Shown here piece by piece: positions 25,702 through 33,885 of a stretch of 64,000 nucleotides of DNA. Position 1 is the first letter of the stretch, and every line of letters starts with the position of its first letter. The notes under the pieces were generated by a model. It was not told the origin of the DNA. It was given only the letters and a program-made list of their open reading frames with translations, and made no database searches. The position numbers and the translations under genes are program-made. Source of the DNA: Amycolatopsis antarctica (GTDB lineage: Bacteria > Actinomycetota > Actinomycetes > Mycobacteriales > Pseudonocardiaceae); assembly GCF_002262875.1 (NCBI RefSeq), contig NZ_NKYE01000018.1:1-64000 (forward strand), written 5' to 3'.

Positions 25702-26223
25702 TCACCGCCTCGGGCGCGCCAACGCGGCATCACGTCGCCCGGCTCCGGTGCGCCCCCGAGGCTTGTAGATCGACAGCATCAGGGCCAGGACCAGCAGCAC
25801 CAGCCCGCCCCCGGCATGCACGACATGTGTCGGATTCCGCAGCTCGACGAGCACCGTGGCAGACGGTGCCGCCGCGAGGTCGGTGTAGTGGCCGATCGAG
25901 GTGGCATAGAGCAGCAGAACCACGGTGGCCATGAGATTGATCGCCAGCTTGAACACCACCCAGTAGTGCCGGAGAAGCCCCCACAGCGACCCGAGGGCCG
26001 AGACGAGCCCGCTGGCCAGCGACACCAGGCTCATCGGCACGAGAACACACCACACCAACGGTTCCATCACCGAGTACGCGCCCCGCACCTGCACGACGTC
26101 GGAGCTCGCGACACCGATGATGGCAAGCACGAGGTAGGCCACGACCGCGCCCAGCCAACCGACCGAGGACGCCACGTGCGTCATCAGCATGGCCTTACGC
26201 ACGCGCGGCGCCATGCCCATCAC
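25702..26223 (-). CDS. Four-helix membrane protein (DUF2269-like)
   Basis: 173 residues with four hydrophobic helices: HVASSVGWLGAVVAYLVLAI, VWCVLVPMSLVSLASGLVSA, WVVFKLAINLMATVVLLL and VHAGGGLVLLVLALMLSI. Layout resembles DUF2269-type integral membrane proteins. It overlaps the preceding small gene by 4 bp (ATGA), giving an operon divergent from the TetR gene at 26530, its likely repressor. Function unknown. Confidence 0.7.
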   Translation of the reverse strand: MMGMAPRVRKAMLMTHVASSVGWLGAVVAYLVLAIIGVASSDVVQVRGAYSVMEPLVWCVLVPMSLVSLASGLVSALGSLWGLLRHYWVVFKLAINLMATVVLLLYATSIGHYTDLAAAPSATVLVELRNPTHVVHAGGGLVLLVLALMLSIYKPRGRTGAGRRDAALARPRR

Positions 26224-26435
26224 CTGGTTTCCCCGTCGGGCTCCGCGGTGACCCGGATGATGCCGCCGGGATCGGCGCCGACATCGGAGGACAGGTGGCG
26301 ACCCGGCCCGTGCTCCCCGCCGCTGATCACCAGCACCACCACGGCCAGCGCGACCACCACACCGATCACGAGCCCGGTCACCACCACCCAGCGAGGGATC
26401 CGCCCAGCACGGTCACGACCAGGTTCATCGGGCAT
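26220..26435 (-). CDS. Small single-helix membrane protein
   Basis: 71 residues from the ATG at 26435: a charged Pro/Asp/Arg N-terminus, one hydrophobic helix (WVVVTGLVIGVVVALAVVVL) and a soluble tail with HGPGRHLSSDVG. It overlaps the four-helix membrane gene. Similar small partners accompany DUF2269-like genes in actinobacteria. Function unknown. Confidence 0.65.
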   Translation of the reverse strand: MPDEPGRDRAGRIPRWVVVTGLVIGVVVALAVVVLVISGGEHGPGRHLSSDVGADPGGIIRVTAEPDGETR

Positions 26436-26468
26436 GGGATCGTCGTCTGCCTTCACGGATTTTACGAT

Positions 26469-26497
26469 ACATACTGTCTCGATGCATGACAATGTGT
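26469..26497. promoter_or_regulatory. Imperfect operator between the membrane genes and tetR
   Basis: Arms ACATACTGTC and GACAATGTGT (8 of 10 complementary) around a 9-base spacer, between the divergent starts at 26435 and 26530. Candidate TetR site. Confidence 0.4.
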
Positions 26498-26529
26498 CGC
26501 CACGGTGGCATCGCGGATAGAATCAGGTG

Positions 26530-27120
26530 GTGCCGAAGCTGTGGAACGAGACGGTCGACGCGCACCGGAACGCGGTGCGCCAGGCGATCCTGGATGCCAC
26601 CTGGGCCTTGGTCAGCGAACACGGGATGACGGCGGTGACCATGTCGCAGATCGCGCAGAAGTCCGGGATCGGGCGGGCCACGCTCTACAAGTATTTCCCG
26701 GACGTCGACACGATCCTGCTCGCCTGGCACCGCCACCACGTCACCGCGCACCTGGAGCAGCTGGCCGCGGTGCGGGACAAGGCCCGCGGTCCCGCCGCGC
26801 GGCTGAACGCGGTCCTCACGGCGTATGCGCGCATCTCCTACCATCGCGAGCAGCACGGGGCGGAACTCATGGCGTTCCTGCACCGGGACGACGAGATCGC
26901 CCCCGCCCGCCGACAGCTCGTCGACCTGTTCCGGGACGTGATCGGGGAAGTCATGGCGCACGGCGATATTCGCGATGACATCGCGGCCGGTGAACTCGCC
27001 GGGTACTGCCTGCACGCGCTGTCCGCGGCCGGCGCGCTGCCGTCCGAGGCGGCGGTACACCGGCTCGTGCGCCTCACCCTGGACGGGCTACGCCCCCCAG
27101 GAGCGCGTGTCCGCGGATAG
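26530..27120 (+). CDS. TetR-family regulator
   Basis: 196 residues from GTG 26530. The HTH includes VRQAILDATWALVSEHGMTA and VTMSQIAQKSGIGRATLYKY. The C-terminal domain has the pattern of AcrR-type ligand-binding helices (YCLHALSAAGALPS). Divergent from the two small membrane genes, which it probably controls. The ligand is unknown. Confidence 0.9.
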   Translation: MPKLWNETVDAHRNAVRQAILDATWALVSEHGMTAVTMSQIAQKSGIGRATLYKYFPDVDTILLAWHRHHVTAHLEQLAAVRDKARGPAARLNAVLTAYARISYHREQHGAELMAFLHRDDEIAPARRQLVDLFRDVIGEVMAHGDIRDDIAAGELAGYCLHALSAAGALPSEAAVHRLVRLTLDGLRPPGARVRG

Positions 27121-27167
27121 CGGCGCTCACAATTGTTTCTCTGAACGCCCTGGCGCGGCGGCTCTTA

Positions 27168-28217
27168 TCAGCGCTGCCGTGTGGGTTCGTGGTGTTCGGC
27201 GGCTGTGTCCCCGCCGGGATGGGCATGGATGAGTGCCTGGTTCAGGCGAGGTAGCGCGTGGATGAGCCGGCGTTCGGCGTCGTGGGCGATCTTGTGTGCC
27301 TGTAGCAGGGTCAGGGTGGGATCGACGTCGAGTTCGGAGTCGGCGACGAGGGTGTGCCCGACCCAGCGCAGCCGGACCGTATCGACGCCGCGCACGCCGG
27401 GGGTGGCGGCCAGTGTCTGCTCGGCGGTGTCCACCAGTGCCGGGTCGACCGCGTCGAGCATCCGGGAGAACACCTCTTTCGCCGCGCCCCACAGCACGGA
27501 CAGGATCGCCACGGTGATCAGCAGTCCAACGACCGGGTCCGCCCAGCGCCAGCCAATCCAGGAGCCGCCGGCGGCGAGCAGGACCGCGAGACTGGTGAAC
27601 CCGTCGGTGCGAGCGTGCAGCCCGTCCGCAACGAGCGCGGCCGAGCCGATCTGGCGGCCGACGGTGATGCGGTAGCGGGCGACGGCCTCGTTGCCGATGA
27701 ACCCGACGAGCCCGGCGGCGGCCACCCAGCCGATCTCGGTCATGTCCTGCGGGGTGATCAGCCGGTCGATCGCCGTCCACGCCGCCAGCACCGCGGAAGC
27801 GAGCATGACCAGCATGATCACCAGTCCCGCGAGGTCCTCACTGCGGCCGAGCCCGTAGGTGAAGCGCCGGGTCGCGGCCCGGCGCCCGAGCAGGAACGCG
27901 ATCGCCAACGGGACGGCGGTCAGCGCGTCGGCGAAGTTGTGCAGGGTGTCGCCCAGCAACGCCACCGACCCGCTGACCGCGACGACCGCGAGCTGGGCGA
28001 CCGCGGTGACCATCAGGCCCGCGAAGGAGATCCACAGCGCTCGCATGCCGCGCGCGCTGGCCTCCAGTGTGGAGTCGACGATGTCCGCGCTGTCGTGGCT
28101 GTGTGGCGTCACCGCATGCTTGACCTGGCTCCATAGCGAGCCCAAGGGTCCCTGGTGCCCGTGCCCGTGGCCATGTCCGTGGCCGTGGTGCTCGGCATGG
28201 TCGTGTTGCTCCGTCAT
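27168..28217 (-). CDS. Cation diffusion facilitator (CDF) metal exporter
   Basis: 349 residues from ATG 28217. The N-terminus is His-rich (repeated HGHG, residues about 8-22). Six TM helices follow, with metal-site residues in LLGDTLHNFADAL (HxxxD) and VADGLHARTDGFTS (HxxxD). The C-terminal cytoplasmic ferredoxin-like domain contains VRLRWVGHTLVADSELDVD. CDF proteins export Zn, Co, Ni or Cd in exchange for protons. It is divergent from the KmtR-like repressor, which probably controls it. Confidence 0.92.
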   Translation of the reverse strand: MTEQHDHAEHHGHGHGHGHGHQGPLGSLWSQVKHAVTPHSHDSADIVDSTLEASARGMRALWISFAGLMVTAVAQLAVVAVSGSVALLGDTLHNFADALTAVPLAIAFLLGRRAATRRFTYGLGRSEDLAGLVIMLVMLASAVLAAWTAIDRLITPQDMTEIGWVAAAGLVGFIGNEAVARYRITVGRQIGSAALVADGLHARTDGFTSLAVLLAAGGSWIGWRWADPVVGLLITVAILSVLWGAAKEVFSRMLDAVDPALVDTAEQTLAATPGVRGVDTVRLRWVGHTLVADSELDVDPTLTLLQAHKIAHDAERRLIHALPRLNQALIHAHPGGDTAAEHHEPTRQR

Positions 28218-28344
28218 GACGGAATCCACCTTGTGCTCGCGTGACCTCGGTGCAGTCAGGGCTGCTTGCGAGCACACCATACCAGCATAGATGCGCACTC
28301 ATGCAGATACGCAGGCAGTTGGGTAGCGGGGTAGGGTGGCCGTC

Positions 28345-28746
28345 ATGCACACCGGACTACCGGAGTTCGACATGCCCGCCGACGAACAGGTCGACCTCGC
28401 GGCCGAGTCGTTCCGGATGCTGGCCGACCCCACCCGCATCAAGGTGCTGTGGGCTCTGCTGCAGGGTGAATCGTCCGTGGCGTGCCTGGCCGAACTCGCC
28501 GGGGCGGCGCCGACCGCGGTCAGTCAGCACCTGGCGAAATTGAGGTTGGCCGGGCTGGTGACCGGGCGACGCGAAGGCACGTTCGTGTACTACTCCGCCG
28601 CCAACGACCATGTGCGGAGTCTGCTCTCCCAAGCGCTGTTCCACGCCGACCACGTCGACCGTGACATTCCCGCGGACGCCACCACGCCGCACGCCCACTC
28701 ACCATCGCCGGCGAATCGCACCGGCCCGCCCCGCACGTCGGATTAG
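28345..28746 (+). CDS. ArsR/SmtB nickel/cobalt sensor, KmtR-like
   Basis: 133 residues from ATG 28345. The core DEQVDLAAESFRMLADPTRI, PTAVSQHLAKLRLAGLVTGR and NDHVRSLLSQALFHADHVDR resembles mycobacterial KmtR, which senses Ni/Co with His/Glu ligands in the last helix; the FHADHVDRD stretch is the equivalent site. The C-terminal tail is His-rich (TTPHAHS). It has no Cys-pair site, so it should not respond to Cd/Pb as CmtR does. KmtR of M. tuberculosis represses a CDF exporter, and the divergent gene here is a CDF, which supports the call. Confidence 0.87.
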   Translation: MHTGLPEFDMPADEQVDLAAESFRMLADPTRIKVLWALLQGESSVACLAELAGAAPTAVSQHLAKLRLAGLVTGRREGTFVYYSAANDHVRSLLSQALFHADHVDRDIPADATTPHAHSPSPANRTGPPRTSD

Positions 28747-28761
28747 GTCCGATCACGGCGA

Positions 28762-28799
28762 ATTGTCGTGCACCGTCTCCGGGGACGATGCACGACAAT
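28762..28799. terminator. Bidirectional hairpin terminator between kmtR-like and copA
   Basis: A 16-bp stem (ATTGTCGTGCACCGTC with GACGATGCACGACAAT, one mismatch) and a 6-base loop between convergent genes. It can stop transcripts from both sides. Confidence 0.75.
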
Positions 28800-28822
28800 C
28801 CAGCCGACTATGCGGATCCGGC

Positions 28823-31108
28823 TTACACGGTGGTTTTCGTGTCGATCGCGGTGCTGCGGAATCCGCGTAGCCGCAGGCTGTTGGACACCACGAACACCGA
28901 GCTGAACGCCATCGCCGCACCGGCCAGCATCGGGTTGAGCAGCCCGGCCGCGGCCAGTGGCAGGGCGGACACGTTGTAGGCGAAGGCCCAGAACAGGTTG
29001 CCCTTGATGGTGCCCAGGGTCCGCCGCGACAGCCGGATCGCGTCGGCGGCGGCGCGCAGGTCGCCCCGGACCAAGGTGATGTCGCTGGCCTCGATCGCGG
29101 CGTCGGTTCCGGTGCCCATTGCCAGGCCGAGGTCTGCGGTGGCCAGTGCGGCGGCGTCGTTGACACCGTCGCCGACCATCGCGACGACCTTGCCTTCGGC
29201 CTGCAGTCCGGCGACGGCGTCGACCTTGTCCTTGGGCAGGACCTCGGCGATCACCCGGTCGATGCCGACCTCGGCGGCCACCGTGCGGGCGACCGCTTCG
29301 TTGTCGCCGGTCAGCAGCACCGGGGTCAGGCCCAGCGCGCGTAGCTGGGTGATGGCCTCGGCTGAGGTGGGCTTGACCGTGTCGGCGATGGTCAGCACCG
29401 CCCGTGCCTGGCCGTCCCAGCCGACGGCGATCGCGGTCCGGCCCTGTTCCTCGGCAGTCGCCTTCGCCGTCTCCAGGTTCTCGGGCAGGTGCTGGCTCCA
29501 TTGTTCGAGTAGCGCCGTGCGCCCGGCGAGCACCGCGTGGCCGTCGACGATCCCTTGCACACCAAGGCCTTCACTGTTGGCGAAGCCCTCCACCGACGTG
29601 AGTTCGCCGACCTCGTCTCGGGCACCACGAGCGACGGCCTGCGCGATGGGGTGTTCGGAGGCGTTCTCCAACGCCCCGGCCAGCCGCAGAACCTCCTGCC
29701 GGGTAACGCCTTCGGCGAGGTGAACGTCCACAAGGGACATGTCGCCGGTGGTGACGGTGCCGGTCTTGTCCAGCACCACGGTGTCGACGCGGCGGGTGGA
29801 TTCGAGCACTTCCGGGCCCTTGATCAGGATGCCGAGCTGCGCGCCCCGCCCGGTGCCGACCAGTAGCGCGGTCGGTGTGGCCAGGCCCAGCGCACACGGG
29901 CAGGCGATGATCAGCACGGCGACCGCGGCGGTGAACGCGGCCGAGGCGGTCCCTCCCGCGCCGAGCCAGAACGCCAGGGTGCCGAAGGCCAACGCGATGA
30001 CGATGGGCACGAAGATCCCGGAGATCCGGTCGGCGAGCCGTTGCGCGGCGGCCTTTCCGGTCTGGGCGTCCTCGACCAGCTTCGCCATCTGCGCGAGCTG
30101 GGTGTCCGCGCCGATCCGGGTAGCCCGCACGACGAGCCGCCCGCCGGCGTTCACCGTCGCGCCGACCACCGAGTCGCCGGGTGTGACCTCGACCGGCACC
30201 GATTCGCCGGTCAGCATGCTGGCGTCGACCGCGGAGCTGCCGTCCTCGATGACGCCGTCGGTGGCGATCTTCTCTCCCGGCCGCACGACGAACAGGTCGC
30301 CGACCGCGAGCTGGTCGGTGGGGATGCGCTGTTCGGTGCCCTCACGCAGGACGGCGACCTCCTTCGCGCCGAGTTCGAGCAGCGCCCTTAGCGCGGCTCC
30401 GGCGCGCCGCTTGGAGCGGGCTTCGAAGTAGCGCCCGGCGAGGATGAACGTGGTGACTCCGGCCGCGACTTCCAGGTAGATGTTGCCGTCGCCTGCCATC
30501 CGCTCGATGGTCAGCGTGAACGGGTGGGTCATGCCCGGTGTGCCCGCGGTGCCCAAGAGCAGCGCGTAGAGCGACCACAGGAACGCGGCGATGGTGCCGA
30601 TGGAGATCAGCGTGTCCATCGTCGCCGCGCCGTGGCGCAGGTTCGCCCAGGCCGCCTTGTGGAACGGCCACGCCGCCCAGACGATCACCGGGGCTGCCAG
30701 GGTCAGCGAGATCCACTGCCAGAAGGTGAACTGCAGCGCCGGGATCATCGCCATCGCGATCACCGGCACCGACAGCAACGCCGAGCCGATCAGCCGGTGC
30801 CGCAGCGACCGGGTGCCCTCCGGTTCGCCGTCACTGTCCGCTGTGGACTCCGCGGCAGGGGCCGCGGGCAGGGTCGCGGTGTAGCCGGCGGCCTCGACCT
30901 GCTCGACGAGCGTGTCGGTGGCAACCTCGCCGGTGTAGGTGACCTTGGCTTTCTCGGTCGCGTAGTTGACCGTCGCGGTGACCCCGTCGAGCTTGTTGAG
31001 TTTGCGCTCGATCCGGTTCGCGCACGAGGCGCAGGTCATGCCTCCGATCGCCAGTTCGACCTCGCCGCTGCCGGTGACCGGTGCGGATGTCGTCAGGTTC
31101 GATGTCAT
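28823..31108 (-). CDS. copA: Cu(I)-exporting P1B-1 ATPase CopA
   Basis: 761 residues. One N-terminal HMA domain (GGMTCASC, residues about 23-30), eight TM helices, actuator TGES, TM6 CPC (IIACPCALGLATP), phosphorylation site DKTGTVT, SEHPIA (HP motif), and GDGVNDAAALATAD. CPC plus the HMA domain define Cu(I) transport out of the cytoplasm. It is the last gene of a leftward unit copZ-Cu-binding protein-copA, with CsoR-type operators before copZ. Confidence 0.95.
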   Translation of the reverse strand: MTSNLTTSAPVTGSGEVELAIGGMTCASCANRIERKLNKLDGVTATVNYATEKAKVTYTGEVATDTLVEQVEAAGYTATLPAAPAAESTADSDGEPEGTRSLRHRLIGSALLSVPVIAMAMIPALQFTFWQWISLTLAAPVIVWAAWPFHKAAWANLRHGAATMDTLISIGTIAAFLWSLYALLLGTAGTPGMTHPFTLTIERMAGDGNIYLEVAAGVTTFILAGRYFEARSKRRAGAALRALLELGAKEVAVLREGTEQRIPTDQLAVGDLFVVRPGEKIATDGVIEDGSSAVDASMLTGESVPVEVTPGDSVVGATVNAGGRLVVRATRIGADTQLAQMAKLVEDAQTGKAAAQRLADRISGIFVPIVIALAFGTLAFWLGAGGTASAAFTAAVAVLIIACPCALGLATPTALLVGTGRGAQLGILIKGPEVLESTRRVDTVVLDKTGTVTTGDMSLVDVHLAEGVTRQEVLRLAGALENASEHPIAQAVARGARDEVGELTSVEGFANSEGLGVQGIVDGHAVLAGRTALLEQWSQHLPENLETAKATAEEQGRTAIAVGWDGQARAVLTIADTVKPTSAEAITQLRALGLTPVLLTGDNEAVARTVAAEVGIDRVIAEVLPKDKVDAVAGLQAEGKVVAMVGDGVNDAAALATADLGLAMGTGTDAAIEASDITLVRGDLRAAADAIRLSRRTLGTIKGNLFWAFAYNVSALPLAAAGLLNPMLAGAAMAFSSVFVVSNSLRLRGFRSTAIDTKTTV

Positions 31109-31131
31109 CGGAAATCGTCCTTCCTGGCCGG

Positions 31132-32097
31132 TCAGCCGTGGCCGCCGTGGCCGTCATCGGCCGCGGGCGTCGTCGGATCGGCCGGGGCGGCAGGGGTGGG
31201 CGCGGGTGCGGCACTGCCGGTGGTGGCCAGGGTGAACTCGGCGGTGCGGACCGTTCCGAGGTGCTGGAAGTCCAGGAACAGCCGGTAGGTGCCGGCGGAG
31301 GGCACTTCGGCGAAGAACGTCACGCCGGGTCCTGCGGCGGTCTTGCCGTCGCCCGGTGTGCCGTCGGGGTGGACGTGCAGGTAGGCCAGGTCGCCGCCAC
31401 GCAACGCGACCAGGTGGCCGTAGGCGCCGAGGTAGGGCTGCAGGTCGGTCACCGGGCGGCCGTCCTTGCTGACCGTGACGGTGACCTTGGAGGACTGGCC
31501 CGGAGTGAGGTCGCCGTCGAGGCGCACCTGGTAGCCGTCCACCGACGCCTCCCGCGACGGCGGGTAGTCCACCGGCTCGAAACCGCCAGGGACAGCGAGG
31601 TCCACCCCGAGGGTCGTGCCCTCGCCGCCGGTCGGGGTGAAGTCGGCGAACGCCCGGTAGCTGCCGGGATCGGTCAGCGTCAGCGGCACCGACCACGTCC
31701 CGTCCGGAGCCAGCTCGGGATGGACGTGCTGGAATCCGGCGGTGTCGCGGCGGACGACGATCAGGTGCATCCGCTTCTCGTGCTCGACATCGAACCCGGT
31801 CACCGGAGCACCATCGGGGCCGGTGACGCGGAAAGACCAGGTGTTCGGTCCCGCGGCGAGGGTGGTGGTGGCCGGGGCGAGGGTGTAGCCGCCCGCCGAG
31901 GACGCCAGACCGCCGGGCTGGTCGACCGGCACGGTCTCCGCGACGGTGCCGCTGTGAGTGTCCCCGTGCCCGGCGGGCTCACCGGCGGCACCGGCTTCCC
32001 CGTCGAAAGGACCGACAGCGGTGCCGATCGCCCAGCCGCCACCGGCGACCAGAGCGAGCGCTACACCGTAGGCGGAGAGCTTCGTTGCAGTGTTCAT
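31132..32097 (-). CDS. Exported copper-binding protein of the copZ-copA unit
   Basis: 321 residues. N-terminal hydrophobic signal (KLSAYGVALALVAGGGWAIG), a His-containing linker (AGHGDTHSG), then two beta-sandwich-like halves with His pairs: MHLIVVRRDTAGFQHVHPE and YGHLVALRGGDLAYLHVHP. It ends in a Pro/Ala-rich tail DDGHGGHG. The two FQHVHP/YLHVHP segments form an internal repeat suited to metal binding. It sits 23 bp before copA and is probably a periplasm-side copper carrier or buffer. The precise family name is uncertain. Confidence 0.75.
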   Translation of the reverse strand: MNTATKLSAYGVALALVAGGGWAIGTAVGPFDGEAGAAGEPAGHGDTHSGTVAETVPVDQPGGLASSAGGYTLAPATTTLAAGPNTWSFRVTGPDGAPVTGFDVEHEKRMHLIVVRRDTAGFQHVHPELAPDGTWSVPLTLTDPGSYRAFADFTPTGGEGTTLGVDLAVPGGFEPVDYPPSREASVDGYQVRLDGDLTPGQSSKVTVTVSKDGRPVTDLQPYLGAYGHLVALRGGDLAYLHVHPDGTPGDGKTAAGPGVTFFAEVPSAGTYRLFLDFQHLGTVRTAEFTLATTGSAAPAPTPAAPADPTTPAADDGHGGHG

Positions 32098-32115
32098 GTC
32101 ACGTCCTTTGTCAGA

Positions 32116-32152
32116 CCCCGAAATTTCGGGGATATGCCGCCGTTTCAGGCGG
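32116..32152 (-). terminator. Double hairpin between copZ and the copper-binding gene
   Basis: CCCCGAAATTTCGGGG (32116-32131) and CCGCC-gtttca-GGCGG (32137-32152), the latter overlapping the copZ stop. Probably a partial terminator or RNA-processing structure that raises copZ relative to the downstream genes. Confidence 0.45.
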
Positions 32153-32351
32153 TAACGGTGTATCCGGCTTCTTCCACGGCGACCGCAACCTCGGCCGCGT
32201 CCGGCTCACGGGTACCGGCCACGGTGACCCCGCCGGTCGGCAGGTCGACCTGGACCGAGGTGACTCCGTCGATCTTGCCGACCTCCTCGGTCACCGAACT
32301 CACGCAGTGCCCGCAGGTCATCCCGGCGACGGTATAGAACGACTCGTACAT
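32145..32351 (-). CDS. copZ: CopZ-type copper chaperone (copy 1)
   Basis: 68 residues, a single HMA fold (VAGMTCGHCVSSV, then LPTGGVTVAG and a final AGYTVTA). The two Cys bind Cu(I) for delivery to CopA. First gene of the copA unit, with a CsoR-type operator 41 bp before its start. Confidence 0.93.
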   Translation of the reverse strand: MYESFYTVAGMTCGHCVSSVTEEVGKIDGVTSVQVDLPTGGVTVAGTREPDAAEVAVAVEEAGYTVTA

Positions 32352-32392
32352 GGCGGTTCTCCTTTGCTGTAGCGGAGTTCTTGCTGAGATTT

Positions 32393-32409
32393 ATACCCAT
32401 GGGGGGTAT
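32393..32409. promoter_or_regulatory. CsoR/RicR-type copper operator (site 2)
   Basis: ATACCC-N5-GGGTAT, perfect 6-bp arms, 41 bp upstream of copZ copy 1 on the minus strand. Should control copZ-copA. Confidence 0.75.
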
Positions 32410-32450
32410 GCATGTCAACTGGTGGACCGGCAATTTTCTGGATGTTGGGG

Positions 32451-32467
32451 ATACCCCCTGGCTGTAT
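32451..32467. promoter_or_regulatory. CsoR/RicR-type copper operator (site 3)
   Basis: ATACCCCCTGGCTGTAT, same 17-bp format, 58 bp from site 2. A second, weaker site for the copZ-copA promoter. Confidence 0.55.
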
Positions 32468-32519
32468 CCATGGACGGGGTGGTGGCGCCGGATATCGCCT
32501 CGGCGCCACCAGTCCGGGT

Positions 32520-32744
32520 TCAGGTCGAGCGTTCGGTAGCACTGAATCCATTGCGGGCGTGGGCTCCATCGCAGAACGGCTTCGTCGCCGACATGCCGCA
32601 ACGGCAGAGCAACCGCGTACGCTCAGGCCCCAGTTCGTAGCTGGTGCCGTCGTGATCGACGAGTCGGATCGGGCCCTTGACCTGCAATGGGCCGTTGTCC
32701 ACCGTCTTGATCATGACCGGGGTGTCGGCGGGGCTGTCGCTCAC
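32520..32744 (-). CDS. CDGSH iron-sulfur domain protein
   Basis: 74 residues from GTG 32744, overlapping the copZ copy 2 stop (GTGA). The [2Fe-2S] motif is LLCRCGMSATKPFCDGAHAR, giving the three-Cys one-His set. CDGSH proteins carry redox-active, transferable clusters. Copper attacks Fe-S clusters, so co-expression with a copper chaperone may serve repair or sensing. Function beyond the cluster is inferred. Confidence 0.88.
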   Translation of the reverse strand: MSDSPADTPVMIKTVDNGPLQVKGPIRLVDHDGTSYELGPERTRLLCRCGMSATKPFCDGAHARNGFSATERST

Positions 32745-32953
32745 CGTTCGGCCGTGATCTCGTACCCGGCCTCCGAGATCGCCGCCCGGACCTGCTGGCC
32801 GTCCATCGTGGCGTCGGTGCTGACGGTGACCTCGCCGGTCGCGATGTCCACATCGACATCGGCTACCCCGGCGACCCCGCTGACCGCGGCGGTCACCTTG
32901 GTCATGCAACCCGAGCAGGTCATGCCCCCGACCGTGTACACGCTGGTGCTCAT
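32741..32953 (-). CDS. copZ: CopZ-type copper chaperone (copy 2)
   Basis: 70 residues, HMA fold (GGMTCSGCMTKV; IATGEVTVSTDA; AGYEITAER). Clearly diverged from copy 1. First gene of a two-gene unit with CDGSH, with an operator-like site 43 bp upstream. Confidence 0.92.
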   Translation of the reverse strand: MSTSVYTVGGMTCSGCMTKVTAAVSGVAGVADVDVDIATGEVTVSTDATMDGQQVRAAISEAGYEITAER

Positions 32954-32995
32954 CGACTTCCCTTTCCTTGGTGGAACTTCCGCAACCAGATACGG

Positions 32996-33012
32996 TTACG
33001 GGGGTAGGGTAT
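32996..33012. promoter_or_regulatory. CsoR/RicR-type copper operator (site 4)
   Basis: Read leftward it is ATACCCTACCCCCGTAA, one mismatch from the ATAC..GTAT format, 43 bp before copZ copy 2. Confidence 0.55.
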
Positions 33013-33396
33013 ACCACGACGATCGAGACCTGGCGGTCGTGATCTCGGTGTGGTGTGCGTGACGGCGCCGGTTATGGCGCGGAACGGGAGAGTGCTCTGG
33101 TGAGGCGAGTTCGCTCAGCGGCCCAATGTCGGCGTCTGCGCGGCGCCCTGTACTCGGAGACCAGCCGGGTCATTCTCCGGTGCGGGCTCGGTTGTGCGGT
33201 TCAGGCACTCGTGTGCCGTCAGACGGGCACCGTGTCGACGTCGCCGGGAGCAGGCGACCGACCGTCCAATTCGTAGGTTTCGATCGAGAGACGGTGGCGT
33301 CGACGCCGACATTCGACTGACTCAGGCGCTGTTCCTACCCGCGAGCACGGGTGGCGGTTGTCGTCGGCGCCGTCATCCGGCGGCCGGTGTTCGGGG
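33013..33396. other. About 0.38 kb without a clear gene
   Basis: Overlapping short frames on both strands; no start, ribosome site or family feature is convincing. It separates the copZ-CDGSH unit from csoR. Confidence 0.35.
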
Positions 33397-33678
33397 TCAG
33401 GAACGGACGAGCCGGGCGATCGCGTCGCTGGCTTCGCGGATCTTGTCCTCGGCGGTGTCGCCGCCCTCGGCGATGGCTTCGGTCACGCAATGCTTGAGGT
33501 GCTCGTCCATCAGAGCCAGTGAGACCGACTGCAGGGCTTTGGTCGCCGCCGAGATCTGGGTCAGGATGTCGATGCAGTACTGATCGGTGTCCACCATCCG
33601 CTGCAGCCCGCGGATCTGCCCCTCGATGCGGCGCAGCCGCTTGAGGTACGCGTCCTTGTCGCCGGTGTAGCCGTGCAT
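33397..33678 (-). CDS. csoR: CsoR/RicR-family copper-sensing repressor
   Basis: 93 residues, all-helical DUF156. Cu(I) ligands Cys35 (QYC), His60 (EHLKHC) and Cys64 give the C-H-C site of copper-sensing members. RLRRIEGQIRGLQRMVDTD is the family's DNA-binding face. It is divergent from a DHA2 exporter, with two ATACCC..GTAT operators between them. As the only CsoR seen in the window it is the best candidate regulator of all six sites. Confidence 0.93.
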   Translation of the reverse strand: MHGYTGDKDAYLKRLRRIEGQIRGLQRMVDTDQYCIDILTQISAATKALQSVSLALMDEHLKHCVTEAIAEGGDTAEDKIREASDAIARLVRS

Positions 33679-33810
33679 GTCGTTCTCCTCGGGTTGATGT
33701 CAAGGCCCACTGTAGCCCTGACTCGTATCTCCACGACTCCGCGAGCATCAGGTTCGCGACGTGGGTTCGTTTGGGCGGCAACGTTTCCAGCATTTCCTCC
33801 CATTCCAGGA

Positions 33811-33827
33811 ATACCCCCCTGGTGTAT
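33811..33827. promoter_or_regulatory. CsoR/RicR-type copper operator (site 5)
   Basis: ATACCCCCCTGGTGTAT, 17-bp format, in the csoR-exporter intergenic region, 48 bp from site 6. Confidence 0.6.
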
Positions 33828-33858
33828 GTGGTTCGAAGGTGCTAGCTTCACCTCAAGC

Positions 33859-33875
33859 ATACCCCCCTCCCGTAT
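33859..33875. promoter_or_regulatory. CsoR/RicR-type copper operator (site 6)
   Basis: ATACCCCCCTCCCGTAT, ending 10 bp before the exporter start, so binding would block its expression. Confidence 0.6.
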
Positions 33876-33885
33876 GGAGAAGATG

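Noticed and set aside
25207..26520. 437-codon plus-strand frame
   Set aside because: Only the first 150 residues are a methyltransferase; the rest is read-through after a frameshift and runs antisense to two membrane protein genes.
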